DNA of 61,600 nt from JBFEYJ01 sp041563315 (GCA_041563315.1 JBFFNE010000008.1:1-61600); one strand, 5' to 3'; shown: positions 15,437-24,697, counted from the stretch's first letter. Made by a program: numbers and translations. Notes: generated by a model from the letters alone, not told the origin.

Positions 15437-16075
15437 ATGAAGCTCACACAGAAGCATCTGCTTAAAGGTAAACAGGAATTCGAAATCGTTGACGACTACG
15501 TCAAATTTCGCAGTAAAGCGCCATTTAAAGATGAAGTGGAAATGACTGTGATGCTGACAGTATTGAATCCTGACCCCGTCTTCACCAGCTCATCCCTGGA
15601 TTTCACCAGCCGCGTGAATGGCGAAGCCCTGCTTTCGCTCTACCTGGGAAAACCCAATGTTCAAGCGTTCAATGCATTTGTCGCAGCTCTGAAAAACAGG
15701 GCGTTGGAAGAGTACCAGGCATTCGCCGGACTAAAGCCCGCAAAGCACTCTGCGGGACTGGGCGCGAATGTTTATGATGAGCCACCGGACTTTGGAGATT
15801 CTGGCCAGGACCAACCGACCAAGGTCAGAAAGGATCTTGATAGTGCCAGGATCGAAGAGGCTATTGAGATGCTTAAAAGTTACCTGAACAGTGAAGATAC
15901 CGTGCCTTTAATAACTGCACTGGAAGAACTGAAATCAGATCCAGGCAGTCAAACACTCCAGGGACAAGTGATCCATGCCTTCAACGGGTTAGGTCCAACA
16001 CAGGGCGCCGTATTAACCTACGCACCCTATGTTGGCATCCTTTTGTCAGACGATCCGTTCGGCAGTCCGTACTGA
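15437..16075 (+). CDS. Protein of unknown function (212 aa)
   Basis: Two regions can be seen. Residues 1-100 are an alpha/beta part (FEIVDDYVKFRSKAPFKDEVEM, then VLNPDPVF and LLSLYLGKPNVQAFNAFVAAL). Residues 100-212 begin with an acidic linker (NVYDEPPDFGDSGQDQ), then helices and a hydrophobic C-terminus (YAPYVGILLSDDPFGSPY). It has no signal peptide or cysteines. It is the last gene of the YCII-GNAT cassette and ends 15 bp from the convergent FKBP gene. I do not recognise the family. Confidence 0.65.
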   Translation: MKLTQKHLLKGKQEFEIVDDYVKFRSKAPFKDEVEMTVMLTVLNPDPVFTSSSLDFTSRVNGEALLSLYLGKPNVQAFNAFVAALKNRALEEYQAFAGLKPAKHSAGLGANVYDEPPDFGDSGQDQPTKVRKDLDSARIEEAIEMLKSYLNSEDTVPLITALEELKSDPGSQTLQGQVIHAFNGLGPTQGAVLTYAPYVGILLSDDPFGSPY

Positions 16076-16090
16076 CAACTAGCGGACTTG

Positions 16091-16606
16091 CTATATCGGC
16101 ACGATCCGATCAGGATCAATATCGATATCCGGCCCATTAACGACTTTGGTGCCGGCTTCGAGCTCTTCTGGAGTAGCATCCCGAACCGTCAGGATTTTAA
16201 GCTTGAAGATCAGATCTCGACCGCAGAGCGGGTTGTTGCCATCGACGGTCAAGGTTTTGTCGTCCATGCGAGTTACGATAAACTCTCTTGGCTCACCTTT
16301 CTCGTTTTCCATCAAAATTTTTGTGCCTATTTCGCGGTACTCTTCCGGCACATTTTCGATGCTATCGGTAAAGACCAGATTTTCGTCCCGAGGCCCGTAA
16401 ATCACACCGCCATCGATAGGCACTTCGATGACATCACCCTGTGAGCGACCCACAAGTTCGGTGGTAACCTGAGTTGCCAACACCTGGTCGGCGCCATGTA
16501 CATAACTCAAGGGAAATTCTACCGTCGAGAGAACCTGTCCCGTTTTTTTGTCAACAACTTCGTAGTTAAGTTCGACAAATTTATTATCTTGTATCGTTTC
16601 ACTCAT
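16091..16606 (-). CDS. SlyD-like FKBP-type peptidyl-prolyl isomerase
   Basis: A 171-residue cytoplasmic cis-trans prolyl isomerase/chaperone. It has the SlyD layout: N-terminal FKBP strands (FVELNYEVVDKKTGQVLST), the insert-in-flap domain in the middle (PREFIVTRMDDKTLTVDGNNPLCG), and a return to the FKBP strand LIFKLKILTVRDATPEELE. The DGNNPLCG motif is typical of SlyD-like proteins. The His-rich metal-binding tail of E. coli SlyD is missing. It is 5 bp behind the next gene upstream, so the two form an operon. Confidence 0.85.
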   Translation of the reverse strand: MSETIQDNKFVELNYEVVDKKTGQVLSTVEFPLSYVHGADQVLATQVTTELVGRSQGDVIEVPIDGGVIYGPRDENLVFTDSIENVPEEYREIGTKILMENEKGEPREFIVTRMDDKTLTVDGNNPLCGRDLIFKLKILTVRDATPEELEAGTKVVNGPDIDIDPDRIVPI

Positions 16607-16611
16607 AATAT

Positions 16612-16962
16612 TCAGAAAATTGATGCTGCGAAGATCTTTACTTCGTCTTTTTCATAACCGATGACCATGCGTCCCAGCCATTCACCCTCTTTCTTGGTAC
16701 TGCGTACCCGAAAAAGACAGCTTACATGCTCACCACGACGGATAAAGCCAAGAAAGTCATAATCGGGTGAAAGGTTACGCGACAGCTCACTCTTTGCAAA
16801 CTGGTTGCCAAGCTCGACTTCATTCAGCCCGAGCAGGAGGTTATAGGAAAAGTTACGAATAAACTTTCCATAGTTACCTTTATTGGAATACTTGATCAAG
16901 TCATCCCACATGGGAAGGGCAATGTCCAGAAGCTCCTCATCTGTTTTTTCTATTATGTTCAT
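16612..16962 (-). CDS. Protein of unknown function beside the apr genes (116 aa)
   Basis: This soluble 116-residue protein has the mixed sequence DEELLDIALPMWDDLIKYSNKGNYGKFIRNFS, then basic and aromatic strands (GFIRRGEHVSCLFRVRSTKKEGEWLGRMVIGYEKDEVKIFA). One cysteine is present. It lies upstream of the SlyD-like gene with a 5-bp gap, suggesting a folding-related pair, and 166 bp downstream of aprA beyond a terminator. The family is not recognised. Confidence 0.65.
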   Translation of the reverse strand: MNIIEKTDEELLDIALPMWDDLIKYSNKGNYGKFIRNFSYNLLLGLNEVELGNQFAKSELSRNLSPDYDFLGFIRRGEHVSCLFRVRSTKKEGEWLGRMVIGYEKDEVKIFAASIF

Positions 16963-17048
16963 TTAATACCCTCTGAAATCATCATCTGTCATTGCTAATT
17001 ATTCACTATACCTGATTCGAGGTGAAGTAGTAGACACCAATCTCGAAC

Positions 17049-17083
17049 AAAAAAAAAGACCAACAATAATGTTGATCTTTTTT
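17049..17083 (-). terminator. Rho-independent terminator of aprMBA (bidirectional)
   Basis: AAAAAGACCAACA pairs with TGTTGATCTTTTT around ATAA. T runs occur on both strands, so it ends aprMBA and insulates the genes at 16.1-17.0 kb. Confidence 0.85.
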
Positions 17084-17128
17084 GTACTCAGAGAGGCGTA
17101 TGGCACGCCTCCCGAGTGTCATTGGCGA

Positions 17129-19000
17129 TTACTCACTTTTCTCTTCCACAATGTGGTAGAGAGGAGCTTTCTCCATGGTGTACTCGCCAGTCTTCGGATC
17201 ACGACGAGAAACTGTCAGTACGTGCCACTCGTCATCATTCAGTTTCATGGCATCACCACGGTAGTAGTAACCCGGCCAACGGGTTTCCTTGCGGAACAGG
17301 GTATGTTGCATGACGGACTCTGAGGCAAGGTGACGATGCTTCAGCTCCCATGCACGCAGCAGCTCGTGGACGTTCTCCGCGGCTACTTTCTCCAAATCCT
17401 CTTCCAGGACCTTCATCTTCTTCAGGCCGATGTGCAGCAGCTTCTCGTTGGTCATGTAGTTAACCGTTACCCCACCAGCGTACTCGTCCATCAGCTTCTG
17501 CAGGCGGTCCAGACCCTGACGCGGATTGATGTAGTTGGGGTTAACACTACCGGCAACGATTTCGTTGCGGTAAATCTTGTAGTGCTCCATCGGCTTGTAG
17601 ATCTCCGCCTTGCGGCGCTCGATCTGCTCCTGGGAAACACGGATACCCTCGGCCTTGCCATCGTCGATGTATTTACACGCGGCCTTGGCAGCCAGACGGC
17701 CTTCGGTGAATGAACCGGAAGAGAAGGCGTGCGGCGTACCGCCGACCGCGTCACCGGCACCGAACAGACCCTCAACCGTGGTCATACGGTTGTAGCCCCA
17801 GAAGTACTCTTCAGGAGAGAGATCTTCAGGGCCTGAGCACCAGGCACCACAACCGGTCGCGTGCGAGCCCATCACGTAAGGCTCGGAGGTGGTCAGTTCC
17901 GGATTCTCATACTTCGGGTTAACATCGGTTGCCGCCCACAGAACGGCCTGTCCAACGGTCATACCCAGGAAGTTGTGCCAGCCAATCTCCTCAAGGTGAG
18001 GATCCTGGAAGGCCTCCATGGTCACCATGTGGATAGGACCGCGACCGGCATTCACCTCAGAGATAAATGCGTGGTTACGCAAACAGGTCGGAATGGGCTT
18101 GTGGGACAGGTGCTGACCTTCGGTATCCAGATATTCCTTACCGACCATTTCGGTCAGGGCCGGGAACCACTTTGACTCATACTCTTCACCATTACAGTTC
18201 TGAGTGTAGGTCTTGAGGTGCAGGAAGTAGGCACCCACCGGACCGTAACCGTCCTTGAATCGGGCCAGTACGATACGGTTCTCCATCTGGGTCATCTTCG
18301 CACCAGCCTGGATCATCAGACCATAGGCTGAGCCCGATGACCACGGCGCATACCAGACACGACCCGCACCTTCACCCACGGAGCGGGGCTTGAAGATGTT
18401 GGATGCACCACCGGCGCCAACGACCACAGTCTTGGATTTGAATACGTGGTAGTCACCCGTACGGACGTTAAAGCCGACAGCACCGGCAACGCGATTCTCT
18501 TTGGCATCATCCATCAGCAGATGGGTGACACAGATACGGTTGTAGACCTTGTCAGCCGACTTCTTCGCGGCCTCAGCCACGATCGGCTTGTAGGACTCAC
18601 CGTGAATCATGATCTGCCAACGACCTTCACGCTGATAGGTGCCGGTCTTGGGGTTGCGCATTAGTGGCAAGCCCCACTCCTCGAACTGGTGAACAGCCGA
18701 ATCAACGTGACGCGCCATATCAAACAGCAGGTCCTCACGAACCATACCCATCAGGTCCATACGAGCGTAACGGACGTGATCTTCGGGATTGTTTTCACCG
18801 AAACGGGTACCCATGTAACAGTTGATCGCGTACAGACCCTGTGCGACGGCACCGGAACGGTCGATGTTCGCCTTTTCGGCGATAACGATCTTCTTGTCTT
18901 GCCCCCAGTAACGCGCTTCCCACGCTGCACCGGTACCACCGAGGCCAGCACCGGCAACCAGGACATCAATATTGTCTTCTACGATAGTTTTGTAAGCCAT
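17129..19000 (-). CDS. aprA: Adenylylsulfate (APS) reductase, alpha subunit AprA
   Basis: A 623-residue FAD flavoprotein of the cytoplasm. In sulfur oxidisers it runs in reverse, making APS from sulfite and AMP. The FAD-binding dinucleotide motif is VAGAGLGGTGAAWEAR (residues 15-30). Further family blocks are NCYMGTRFGENNPEDHVRYARMDLMG, VVGAGGASNIFKPRS, and the C-terminal ETRWPGYYYRGD region. The length is that of the family. The ATG shares one base with the aprB TAA (TAATG), a sign of tight translational coupling. A terminator follows. Confidence 0.97.
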   Translation of the reverse strand: MAYKTIVEDNIDVLVAGAGLGGTGAAWEARYWGQDKKIVIAEKANIDRSGAVAQGLYAINCYMGTRFGENNPEDHVRYARMDLMGMVREDLLFDMARHVDSAVHQFEEWGLPLMRNPKTGTYQREGRWQIMIHGESYKPIVAEAAKKSADKVYNRICVTHLLMDDAKENRVAGAVGFNVRTGDYHVFKSKTVVVGAGGASNIFKPRSVGEGAGRVWYAPWSSGSAYGLMIQAGAKMTQMENRIVLARFKDGYGPVGAYFLHLKTYTQNCNGEEYESKWFPALTEMVGKEYLDTEGQHLSHKPIPTCLRNHAFISEVNAGRGPIHMVTMEAFQDPHLEEIGWHNFLGMTVGQAVLWAATDVNPKYENPELTTSEPYVMGSHATGCGAWCSGPEDLSPEEYFWGYNRMTTVEGLFGAGDAVGGTPHAFSSGSFTEGRLAAKAACKYIDDGKAEGIRVSQEQIERRKAEIYKPMEHYKIYRNEIVAGSVNPNYINPRQGLDRLQKLMDEYAGGVTVNYMTNEKLLHIGLKKMKVLEEDLEKVAAENVHELLRAWELKHRHLASESVMQHTLFRKETRWPGYYYRGDAMKLNDDEWHVLTVSRRDPKTGEYTMEKAPLYHIVEEKSE

Positions 19001-19482
19001 TAGTAGTAAACCCCTGCTTTCATTTTCAGGCCATTGGATTCCAGCGTATGCAGGTCACCATCATCCAGACGGATGTATTTAGGCTCGTTAAAGAGCAATT
19101 GGCTGTCACGCATCTCTTTGCTGGGCGCAGGCACACTTTTCAGTTGAGGAATCTCCTGTCCCCAGGGCTTAGTCGTGATCGGGGCCAGCAGATTTAGGTC
19201 TGTTTCGCCATTACGGGACTTGATGCGCCAGGCAATAACCCCTTTTTCCTCATCACGGATGACCCGCACCGAGTGACCCAGCGGAGCAAAATCCGCATAC
19301 CCACGCACATCAATCGCGTGGTGAGGGCAGGCTTTAACGCAGGAGTAGCACTCCCAGCACATATTGGGTTCGATGTTGTATGCACGGCGATAAGTCGTGT
19401 CGATGTGCATGATGTCTGACGGGCAGATATCAACACAGTGTCCACAGCCGTCGCAACGCGTCATATATACGAAAGTTGGCAT
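19000..19482 (-). CDS. aprB: Adenylylsulfate reductase, beta subunit AprB
   Basis: A 160-residue iron-sulfur subunit that carries electrons to or from the AprA flavin. Two [4Fe-4S] sets are visible: C10, C13, C16, C20 (CDGCGHCVDICP) and C42, C45, C48, C52 (CWECYSCVKACP). The C-terminal tail (about 100-160) wraps AprA in known structures. It lies between aprM (39 bp) and aprA (1-base overlap). Confidence 0.97.
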   Translation of the reverse strand: MPTFVYMTRCDGCGHCVDICPSDIMHIDTTYRRAYNIEPNMCWECYSCVKACPHHAIDVRGYADFAPLGHSVRVIRDEEKGVIAWRIKSRNGETDLNLLAPITTKPWGQEIPQLKSVPAPSKEMRDSQLLFNEPKYIRLDDGDLHTLESNGLKMKAGVYY

Positions 19483-19521
19483 GTTAGTCCTCTCTTAAAT
19501 ATTGATTCTTGTTGAAACGAC

Positions 19522-20358
19522 TCAGTAGTGGCGCGGCGCTTCACGCTTGATGCCAAGTCCCATGTAAGGCGGCTTGGTGCCCATATACTCAGGGATGTCA
19601 GGAAACCTTGCCTGCAGGGCAGGATCCGTCAGTTCACCCAAATCGGGCAGATTCTCTTGTGAGCCGTCAGCCCTGGTGATCTTCTTCTGGTAGGCCGCGG
19701 CAGGCTTGAAGAACATGTGGGCGAACTTGGACCACAGCACAGTCACGAACAGGGTGGTGCTGGAGGCAAGAAGCAGGGCAAAGAATACCCATCCGGCAGT
19801 GCCGCCTTGAGTCGCGGACCACAGCAGTGCGAACGTCGCGGTCGCAAGCAGGGACACGATAAACAGGTCAGCGCGTGCCAACTTGTACCAGGACTTGCCC
19901 TCGGAAGAAACATCGACGCGGATGAAGAACCAGAACCAGTAGCCGCCAAAGGCCAGCATCGCTGCGCCCACGTGCCACAACATCGGCCAGATACCCGCTG
20001 ATGCCTCCGTCGGATGCGCAAAGATCAGGGTTACCGTAGAGATAACGAAGATGATGAATCCGTACATGGTGAAAAGGTGAGAGAGCCGGCGTGTCGGGTT
20101 GGCAAACTCGGACGATGTTAGTACTTCACTGGTAACGGTTTGGATGGCAAGCCCCATCTTTTGACCACCGCTGACGGTTCGCCTTGCGTTCTTTTCTGCT
20201 TTTTTCGCATTTTCAAAAAAGTACTTGGCACTTTTCTTGTGAATCGTATCGAGGATCGTGCCGCCAACAACCATCAGAAACATCACGATGATGTATATCT
20301 GCATGGCCATCGGCGAAATGAATCCGGAAAGCTCACTAAAGGGATTTATGCTTATCAT
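19522..20358 (-). CDS. aprM: APS reductase membrane anchor AprM
   Basis: A 278-residue integral membrane protein preceding aprB, as in the aprMBA operon of Allochromatium vinosum. About five hydrophobic helices are visible (near 20-37, 95-113, 124-146, 164-182 and 187-208). Histidine residues at the helix ends (LSHLFTMYG, MLWHVGAAML) could bind heme. The soluble C-terminal tail contains PDIPEYMGTKPPYMG. It is thought to link cytoplasmic AprBA to the quinone pool, replacing QmoABC. ATG 20358 follows AGGAGAGGAG. Confidence 0.88.
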   Translation of the reverse strand: MISINPFSELSGFISPMAMQIYIIVMFLMVVGGTILDTIHKKSAKYFFENAKKAEKNARRTVSGGQKMGLAIQTVTSEVLTSSEFANPTRRLSHLFTMYGFIIFVISTVTLIFAHPTEASAGIWPMLWHVGAAMLAFGGYWFWFFIRVDVSSEGKSWYKLARADLFIVSLLATATFALLWSATQGGTAGWVFFALLLASSTTLFVTVLWSKFAHMFFKPAAAYQKKITRADGSQENLPDLGELTDPALQARFPDIPEYMGTKPPYMGLGIKREAPRHY

Positions 20359-20979
20359 CGTCTCCTCTCCTGGGAAATTATTGTCACAGAGGATAATAAA
20401 GACCTGAACTCGTCTTCGCTAATCAGCAATCCTTGTGAGTTGATTAGTGAGGTTAATGGCAGGAACCTGCCAGGAGTGCCCGCCAAGTGGTGTCATTCAG
20501 CGCTGAGTCACCGCAGGCGTTCGCCCAGGCCCTCTTGACCGCCGTTTGGTCACCGGTACCATACCTCTTATTACTGACCCTATCTCCCGATAGACGTGGC
20601 GACCGCGTAAAGACAAAGCGAATGATTATTCGTGCAGATAACCCTATCTACTCATGCAAGGGAGTCCACATAGAACTGTCTTTTGCCTGCATTGAAGCGC
20701 TATAGCTTCGGATTTCTCGGCGGCGTGGAGGGTAAAAAACAGCAACATAGTCAAGGCAATCTCAATAATTACCGTCTATGGTTGATTAGAAAATTTCTAT
20801 GACAGAATAGTGAAAAAGCAGGTTATTGACCTAGATCAATCTGGAAACAGATATGAAAAATTTGGTATATTAGTATATTACGATAGTATTGATGCCATAT
20901 TACGGCCGGGGAACAAAGCGACCTATGGGTTGTTTTCTCCTCGGCTTTTCAGTTCCAGCAAGCCGAGAGCAGAGATCAT
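20359..20979. other. Divergent intergenic region aprM / soeA
   Basis: A 621-bp gap holding the starts of two divergent sulfite-oxidation operons, so promoters for both are expected. No gene is convincing: a 132-codon frame (20140-20538) overlaps aprM and is a shadow. The part near soeA (20750-20900) is AT-rich and carries an FNR-like palindrome. Confidence 0.7.
20826..20839. promoter_or_regulatory. FNR/ANR-like palindrome upstream of soeA
   Basis: TTGACCTAGATCAA differs from the TTGAT-N4-ATCAA consensus at one base. It lies 141 bp before soeA. It could be read by an FNR-type oxygen sensor or a related CRP-family factor, and could serve aprMBA as well. Binding is inferred only. Confidence 0.5.
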
Positions 20980-23883
20980 ATGAGCGTAAGCGAAACTGCC
21001 AAAGTCCTGACCGAGGGTAGAACCGAGGTCAAAAACACTACCTGTTACATGTGTGCCTGCCGCTGCGGTATCCGCGTGCACCTGCGTGACGGTGAAGTGC
21101 GTTACATCCAGGGGAACCCGGATCATCCCCTGAACAAGGGTGTCATCTGTGCCAAGGGTTCCTCGGGCATTATGAAACAGTACTCCCCTGCCCGCCTGAC
21201 CAAACCCCTCAAGCGCAAGGAAGGTGCCCTGCGGGGTGACGCCCAGTTCGAGGAGATCAGCTGGGAAGAAGCCTTCAGCACCCTGGAAGAGCGCCTGGCT
21301 AACATCCGCGCTACCGACCCGAAGAAATTCGCTCTGTTCACCGGCCGCGACCAGATGCAGGCGCTGACCGGCCTGTTTGCCAAGAACTTCGGTACCCCCA
21401 ACTACGCGGCCCACGGTGGATTCTGCTCGGTAAACATGGCTGCGGGCATGATCTACACCATCGGTGGCTCCTTCTGGGAGTTCGGCGGTCCGGATCTTGA
21501 GCGCTCCAAGCTATTTGTGATGATCGGCACTGCCGAGGACCACCACTCCAACCCGCTGAAAATCGAACTGGCCAAATTCAAGCGCAACGGTGGCCGCTTC
21601 ATCTCTATCAACCCGGTGCGCACCGGTTACTCGGCTATCGCCGATGAGTGGATCCCGATCAAGCCCGGCACCGATGGCGCCCTGCTGCTGGCGATCACTC
21701 ACGAGATCATCAAGACCGGCCTCTACGACCGTGAATTCCTGGTGCAGTACTCCAACTCCGCTGAACTGGTCAACCTCGACCCGAAGAGCAGCGAGTACGG
21801 CATGTTTGTCCGCGCCGAGGTACCGGAAGAGGAAGGCTGCTTCGACCCACAGAACAAGCTGTGGTGGGACCGCAACAGCAACAAGGCCGTGGTCTGCCGC
21901 ACCAAGGGCGCTGATCCCCGCCTGCTGGGTGAGTTCACCCTCGAGGACGGCACCCCGGTCAAGCCGGCGTTCCAGTTGCTGAAAGAGCGTGTTGAGCAGT
22001 ACACCCCCGAGTGGGCGGCCAACATCACCGGTATCCCGACAGAGACCATCCGTCGCCTGGCCCATGAGATGGGCATCGTCGCCCGCGATGAGAAGATCGA
22101 GCTGCCAATCGCCTGGACCGATGTGTGGGACAACGAACACCAGTCTGTCACCGGCAACCCGGTCTCGTTCCACGCCATGCGCGGTCTGGCCGCGCACTCT
22201 AATGGTTTCCAGACGATCCGCGCCCTGTCTATCCTGATGTCGATCCTCGGCACCATCGACCGCCCCGGCGGCTTCCGCCACAAGGCACCGTTCCCGCGCC
22301 CGATCCCGCCCTGCCCCAAGACCGGCAAGAGCTGGGACGATGTGCAACCCAACACCCCGCTCAATGGCATGCCGCTGGGCTGGCCGGCCGACCCGGACGA
22401 TCTTTTCGTCGACGAGAATGGCGGTCCGATCCGTATCGACAAGGGATTCTCCTGGGAGCACCCGCTCTCCGTCCACGGCATGATGCACAACGCCATCACC
22501 AACGCCTGCCGCCAGGATCCCTACGGCATCGATACCCTGCTTATCTTCATGGCGAACATGGCCTGGAACTCCAGCATGAACACCGATGAAGTGCGTCAGA
22601 TGCTCAACGACAAGGACGACAACGGCGAGTACAAGATCCCGTTCCTGGTCGTAGCCGATGCGTTCCAGTCCGAGATGGTGGCCTACGCCGACCTGGTGCT
22701 CCCCGATACCACCTATCTGGAGCGCCATGACGTCATGTCCATGCTGGACCGTCCGATCTCCGAGTATGACGGCCCGGTCGACTCCGTACGTATCCCCGTG
22801 GTCCCACCAACGGGCGAGTGCAAGCCGTTCCAGGAGGTACTGATTGAGCTGGGTTCCCGTTTGAAATTGCCGGCCTTCACCAGAGAAGACGGCTCGCGCA
22901 AGTTCCGCGACTACCCGGACTTCGTCACCAACTTCGAGACTGCTCCGGGCTCCGGCATCGGCTTCCTCGCCGGCTGGCGCGGCAAGTCCGGCGAGAAGGA
23001 CATGAAGGGCGAACCGAACCCGAACCAGTGGAAGATGTACGAGGAAAACAACTGCGTCTACCAGTACCACCTGCCCAAGTCCTACCAGTACATGCGTAAC
23101 TGGAACCAGGGTTACCTGCAGTGGGCCCAGGCACACAGCCTCACCCGTTACGACGAGCCGATCAACATCCACATCTACTCCGAGGTGTTGCAGAAGTTCC
23201 GTCTCGCCGCCCAGGGCAAGAGCCAGGGAAAACAGCCGCCGCAGCACCTGCGCAAGCGCATCGAGACCCACTTCGATCCGCTGCCGTTCTACTCTGAGCC
23301 GCTTGAGAGCCAGCTGTCAGACAAGCACAAGTACCCGCTGAACGCGGTGACCCAGCGTCCGATGGCGATGTACCACAGCTGGGACAGCCAGAACGCATGG
23401 CTGCGCCAGATCCACACCTACAACTTCCTCTATGTCCACCCCCAAACCGCCAAGGCGGCAGGAATCGAGGACGAGGGCTGGATGTGGGTGGAATCCATGC
23501 ATGGCAAGGTCCGCTGCCTCTGCCGCTACTCCGAAGCAGTCGAGCCGGGCACCGTCTGGACCTGGAACGCCATCGGCAAGGCCTCCGGCGCCTGGAACCT
23601 GGATGGCAGCGCCAATGAATCCAAGCAGGGCTTCCTGCTCAACCATGTGATCAGCGAGGAGCTGCCCGCCAATGAAGCCGGTGAGCACATCTCCAACTCC
23701 GACCCGGTCACCGGCCAGGCAGGCTGGTACGACGTGCGTGTACGTATCTACCCGGCAGGTCCCGACGAAGAGAAGGTGACCTTCCCGCAATACGACACCA
23801 TGCCCGCCGTTCCAGGTACCCCGAAACGTCGTCCGTGGCAGAACTACTTCGCCGGACTGTTTACCCGCAAGGGAGAATTCTGA
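20980..23883 (+). CDS. soeA: Sulfite dehydrogenase (quinone), molybdopterin subunit SoeA
   Basis: A 967-residue molybdenum enzyme of the DMSO reductase family that oxidises sulfite directly to sulfate in the cytoplasm. The N-terminal [4Fe-4S] motif is C22-x2-C25-x3-C29 with C57. Pterin-binding blocks follow (GGFCSVNMAAGMIYTIGG, FISINPVRTGYSAIADEWIPIKPGTD), and the C-terminal MopB domain contains VHPQTAKAAGI. No twin-arginine signal is present, which separates it from the periplasmic PsrA/PhsA types. The soeA-soeB stop-start overlap (TGATG) and the sulfur-gene context support Soe over polysulfide reductase. Confidence 0.92.
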   Translation: MSVSETAKVLTEGRTEVKNTTCYMCACRCGIRVHLRDGEVRYIQGNPDHPLNKGVICAKGSSGIMKQYSPARLTKPLKRKEGALRGDAQFEEISWEEAFSTLEERLANIRATDPKKFALFTGRDQMQALTGLFAKNFGTPNYAAHGGFCSVNMAAGMIYTIGGSFWEFGGPDLERSKLFVMIGTAEDHHSNPLKIELAKFKRNGGRFISINPVRTGYSAIADEWIPIKPGTDGALLLAITHEIIKTGLYDREFLVQYSNSAELVNLDPKSSEYGMFVRAEVPEEEGCFDPQNKLWWDRNSNKAVVCRTKGADPRLLGEFTLEDGTPVKPAFQLLKERVEQYTPEWAANITGIPTETIRRLAHEMGIVARDEKIELPIAWTDVWDNEHQSVTGNPVSFHAMRGLAAHSNGFQTIRALSILMSILGTIDRPGGFRHKAPFPRPIPPCPKTGKSWDDVQPNTPLNGMPLGWPADPDDLFVDENGGPIRIDKGFSWEHPLSVHGMMHNAITNACRQDPYGIDTLLIFMANMAWNSSMNTDEVRQMLNDKDDNGEYKIPFLVVADAFQSEMVAYADLVLPDTTYLERHDVMSMLDRPISEYDGPVDSVRIPVVPPTGECKPFQEVLIELGSRLKLPAFTREDGSRKFRDYPDFVTNFETAPGSGIGFLAGWRGKSGEKDMKGEPNPNQWKMYEENNCVYQYHLPKSYQYMRNWNQGYLQWAQAHSLTRYDEPINIHIYSEVLQKFRLAAQGKSQGKQPPQHLRKRIETHFDPLPFYSEPLESQLSDKHKYPLNAVTQRPMAMYHSWDSQNAWLRQIHTYNFLYVHPQTAKAAGIEDEGWMWVESMHGKVRCLCRYSEAVEPGTVWTWNAIGKASGAWNLDGSANESKQGFLLNHVISEELPANEAGEHISNSDPVTGQAGWYDVRVRIYPAGPDEEKVTFPQYDTMPAVPGTPKRRPWQNYFAGLFTRKGEF

Positions 23884-24608
23884 TGACCCAGTTAGCACTC
23901 GTTATCGACCTTAACGTGTGCGTAGGCTGCCATGCCTGCGTCACCAGCTGTAAGCAGTGGAATACCTCCGGCCAGGCCGGTCCGCTGTTCGATGACAACC
24001 CGTTCACCAAGGATCCCACCGGTACCTTCTTCAACCGCGTGCAGACCTTCGAGATCGGCGAGTTCCCGAAAACAGAAACACTGCACTTCCCGAAGAGCTG
24101 CCTGCACTGCGAGGATGCGCCCTGCGTACCGGTGTGTCCCACCGGCGCCAGCCACAAGCGCTCCGAAGACGGAATCGTTCTTGTGGACTACGACAAGTGC
24201 ATCGGCTGCAAGTACTGCTCATGGGCTTGCCCCTATGGCATGCGTGAGTTCGACGAATACCAGAAGGTGATGAAGAAGTGCACCCTCTGTGTCGATCGCA
24301 TCTATGACGAGACCCTGGACGAGCGTGACCGCAAGCCAGCCTGCGTACTGGCCTGCCCCACCTCGGCGCGTCTGTTCGGCGATGTGCACGACCCGGACTC
24401 CGAAGCCTCCGTAGCGGTCCGCGAGCGTGGCGGTTACCAGCTGATGCCCGAGTGGGGCACCAAGCCGGCCAATCACTACCTGCCTCGCCGCAAGACCCAG
24501 ATCAGCATCCACGAGGACGAGCTGGTGCGTGTGGATAACCCGCTGAAGAAAGAGGATATCCGCCACGAAACCAGCAAAGACGTCTCCCTGGACGACTGGT
24601 TGATGTAA
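23883..24608 (+). CDS. soeB: Sulfite dehydrogenase (quinone), iron-sulfur subunit SoeB
   Basis: A 241-residue ferredoxin-like subunit carrying electrons from SoeA to SoeC. Four [4Fe-4S] clusters are encoded: C13/16/19/23, C73/76/81/85, C106/109/112/116, and C133/136/154/158. The ATG at 23883 uses the last base of the soeA TGA (TGATG); a longer in-frame start inside soeA is not needed. A stable hairpin lies just after it, before soeC. Confidence 0.93.
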   Translation: MTQLALVIDLNVCVGCHACVTSCKQWNTSGQAGPLFDDNPFTKDPTGTFFNRVQTFEIGEFPKTETLHFPKSCLHCEDAPCVPVCPTGASHKRSEDGIVLVDYDKCIGCKYCSWACPYGMREFDEYQKVMKKCTLCVDRIYDETLDERDRKPACVLACPTSARLFGDVHDPDSEASVAVRERGGYQLMPEWGTKPANHYLPRRKTQISIHEDELVRVDNPLKKEDIRHETSKDVSLDDWLM

Positions 24609-24619
24609 TGAATAGTCAC

Positions 24620-24667
24620 AAGTGCCAAGTGACCAGTTGCAAGAAGCTGCAACGTCACTTGGAACTT
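24620..24667. repeat. Intercistronic hairpin between soeB and soeC
   Basis: CCAAGTGAC and GTTGCA on the left pair with TGCAAC and GTCACTTGG on the right (24625-24662), and flanking AAGT/ACTT extends the stem. The loop is AGAAGC. There is no T tract, so it is more likely an mRNA-processing or protecting hairpin than a terminator. Confidence 0.75.
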
Positions 24668-24697
24668 GATACTTGCAACTTGTAACTGGAGTTAACA

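Noticed and set aside
21511..23271. 586-codon minus frame inside soeA
   Set aside because: A shadow of the highly biased codon use of soeA; composition is low-complexity and has no family signal.
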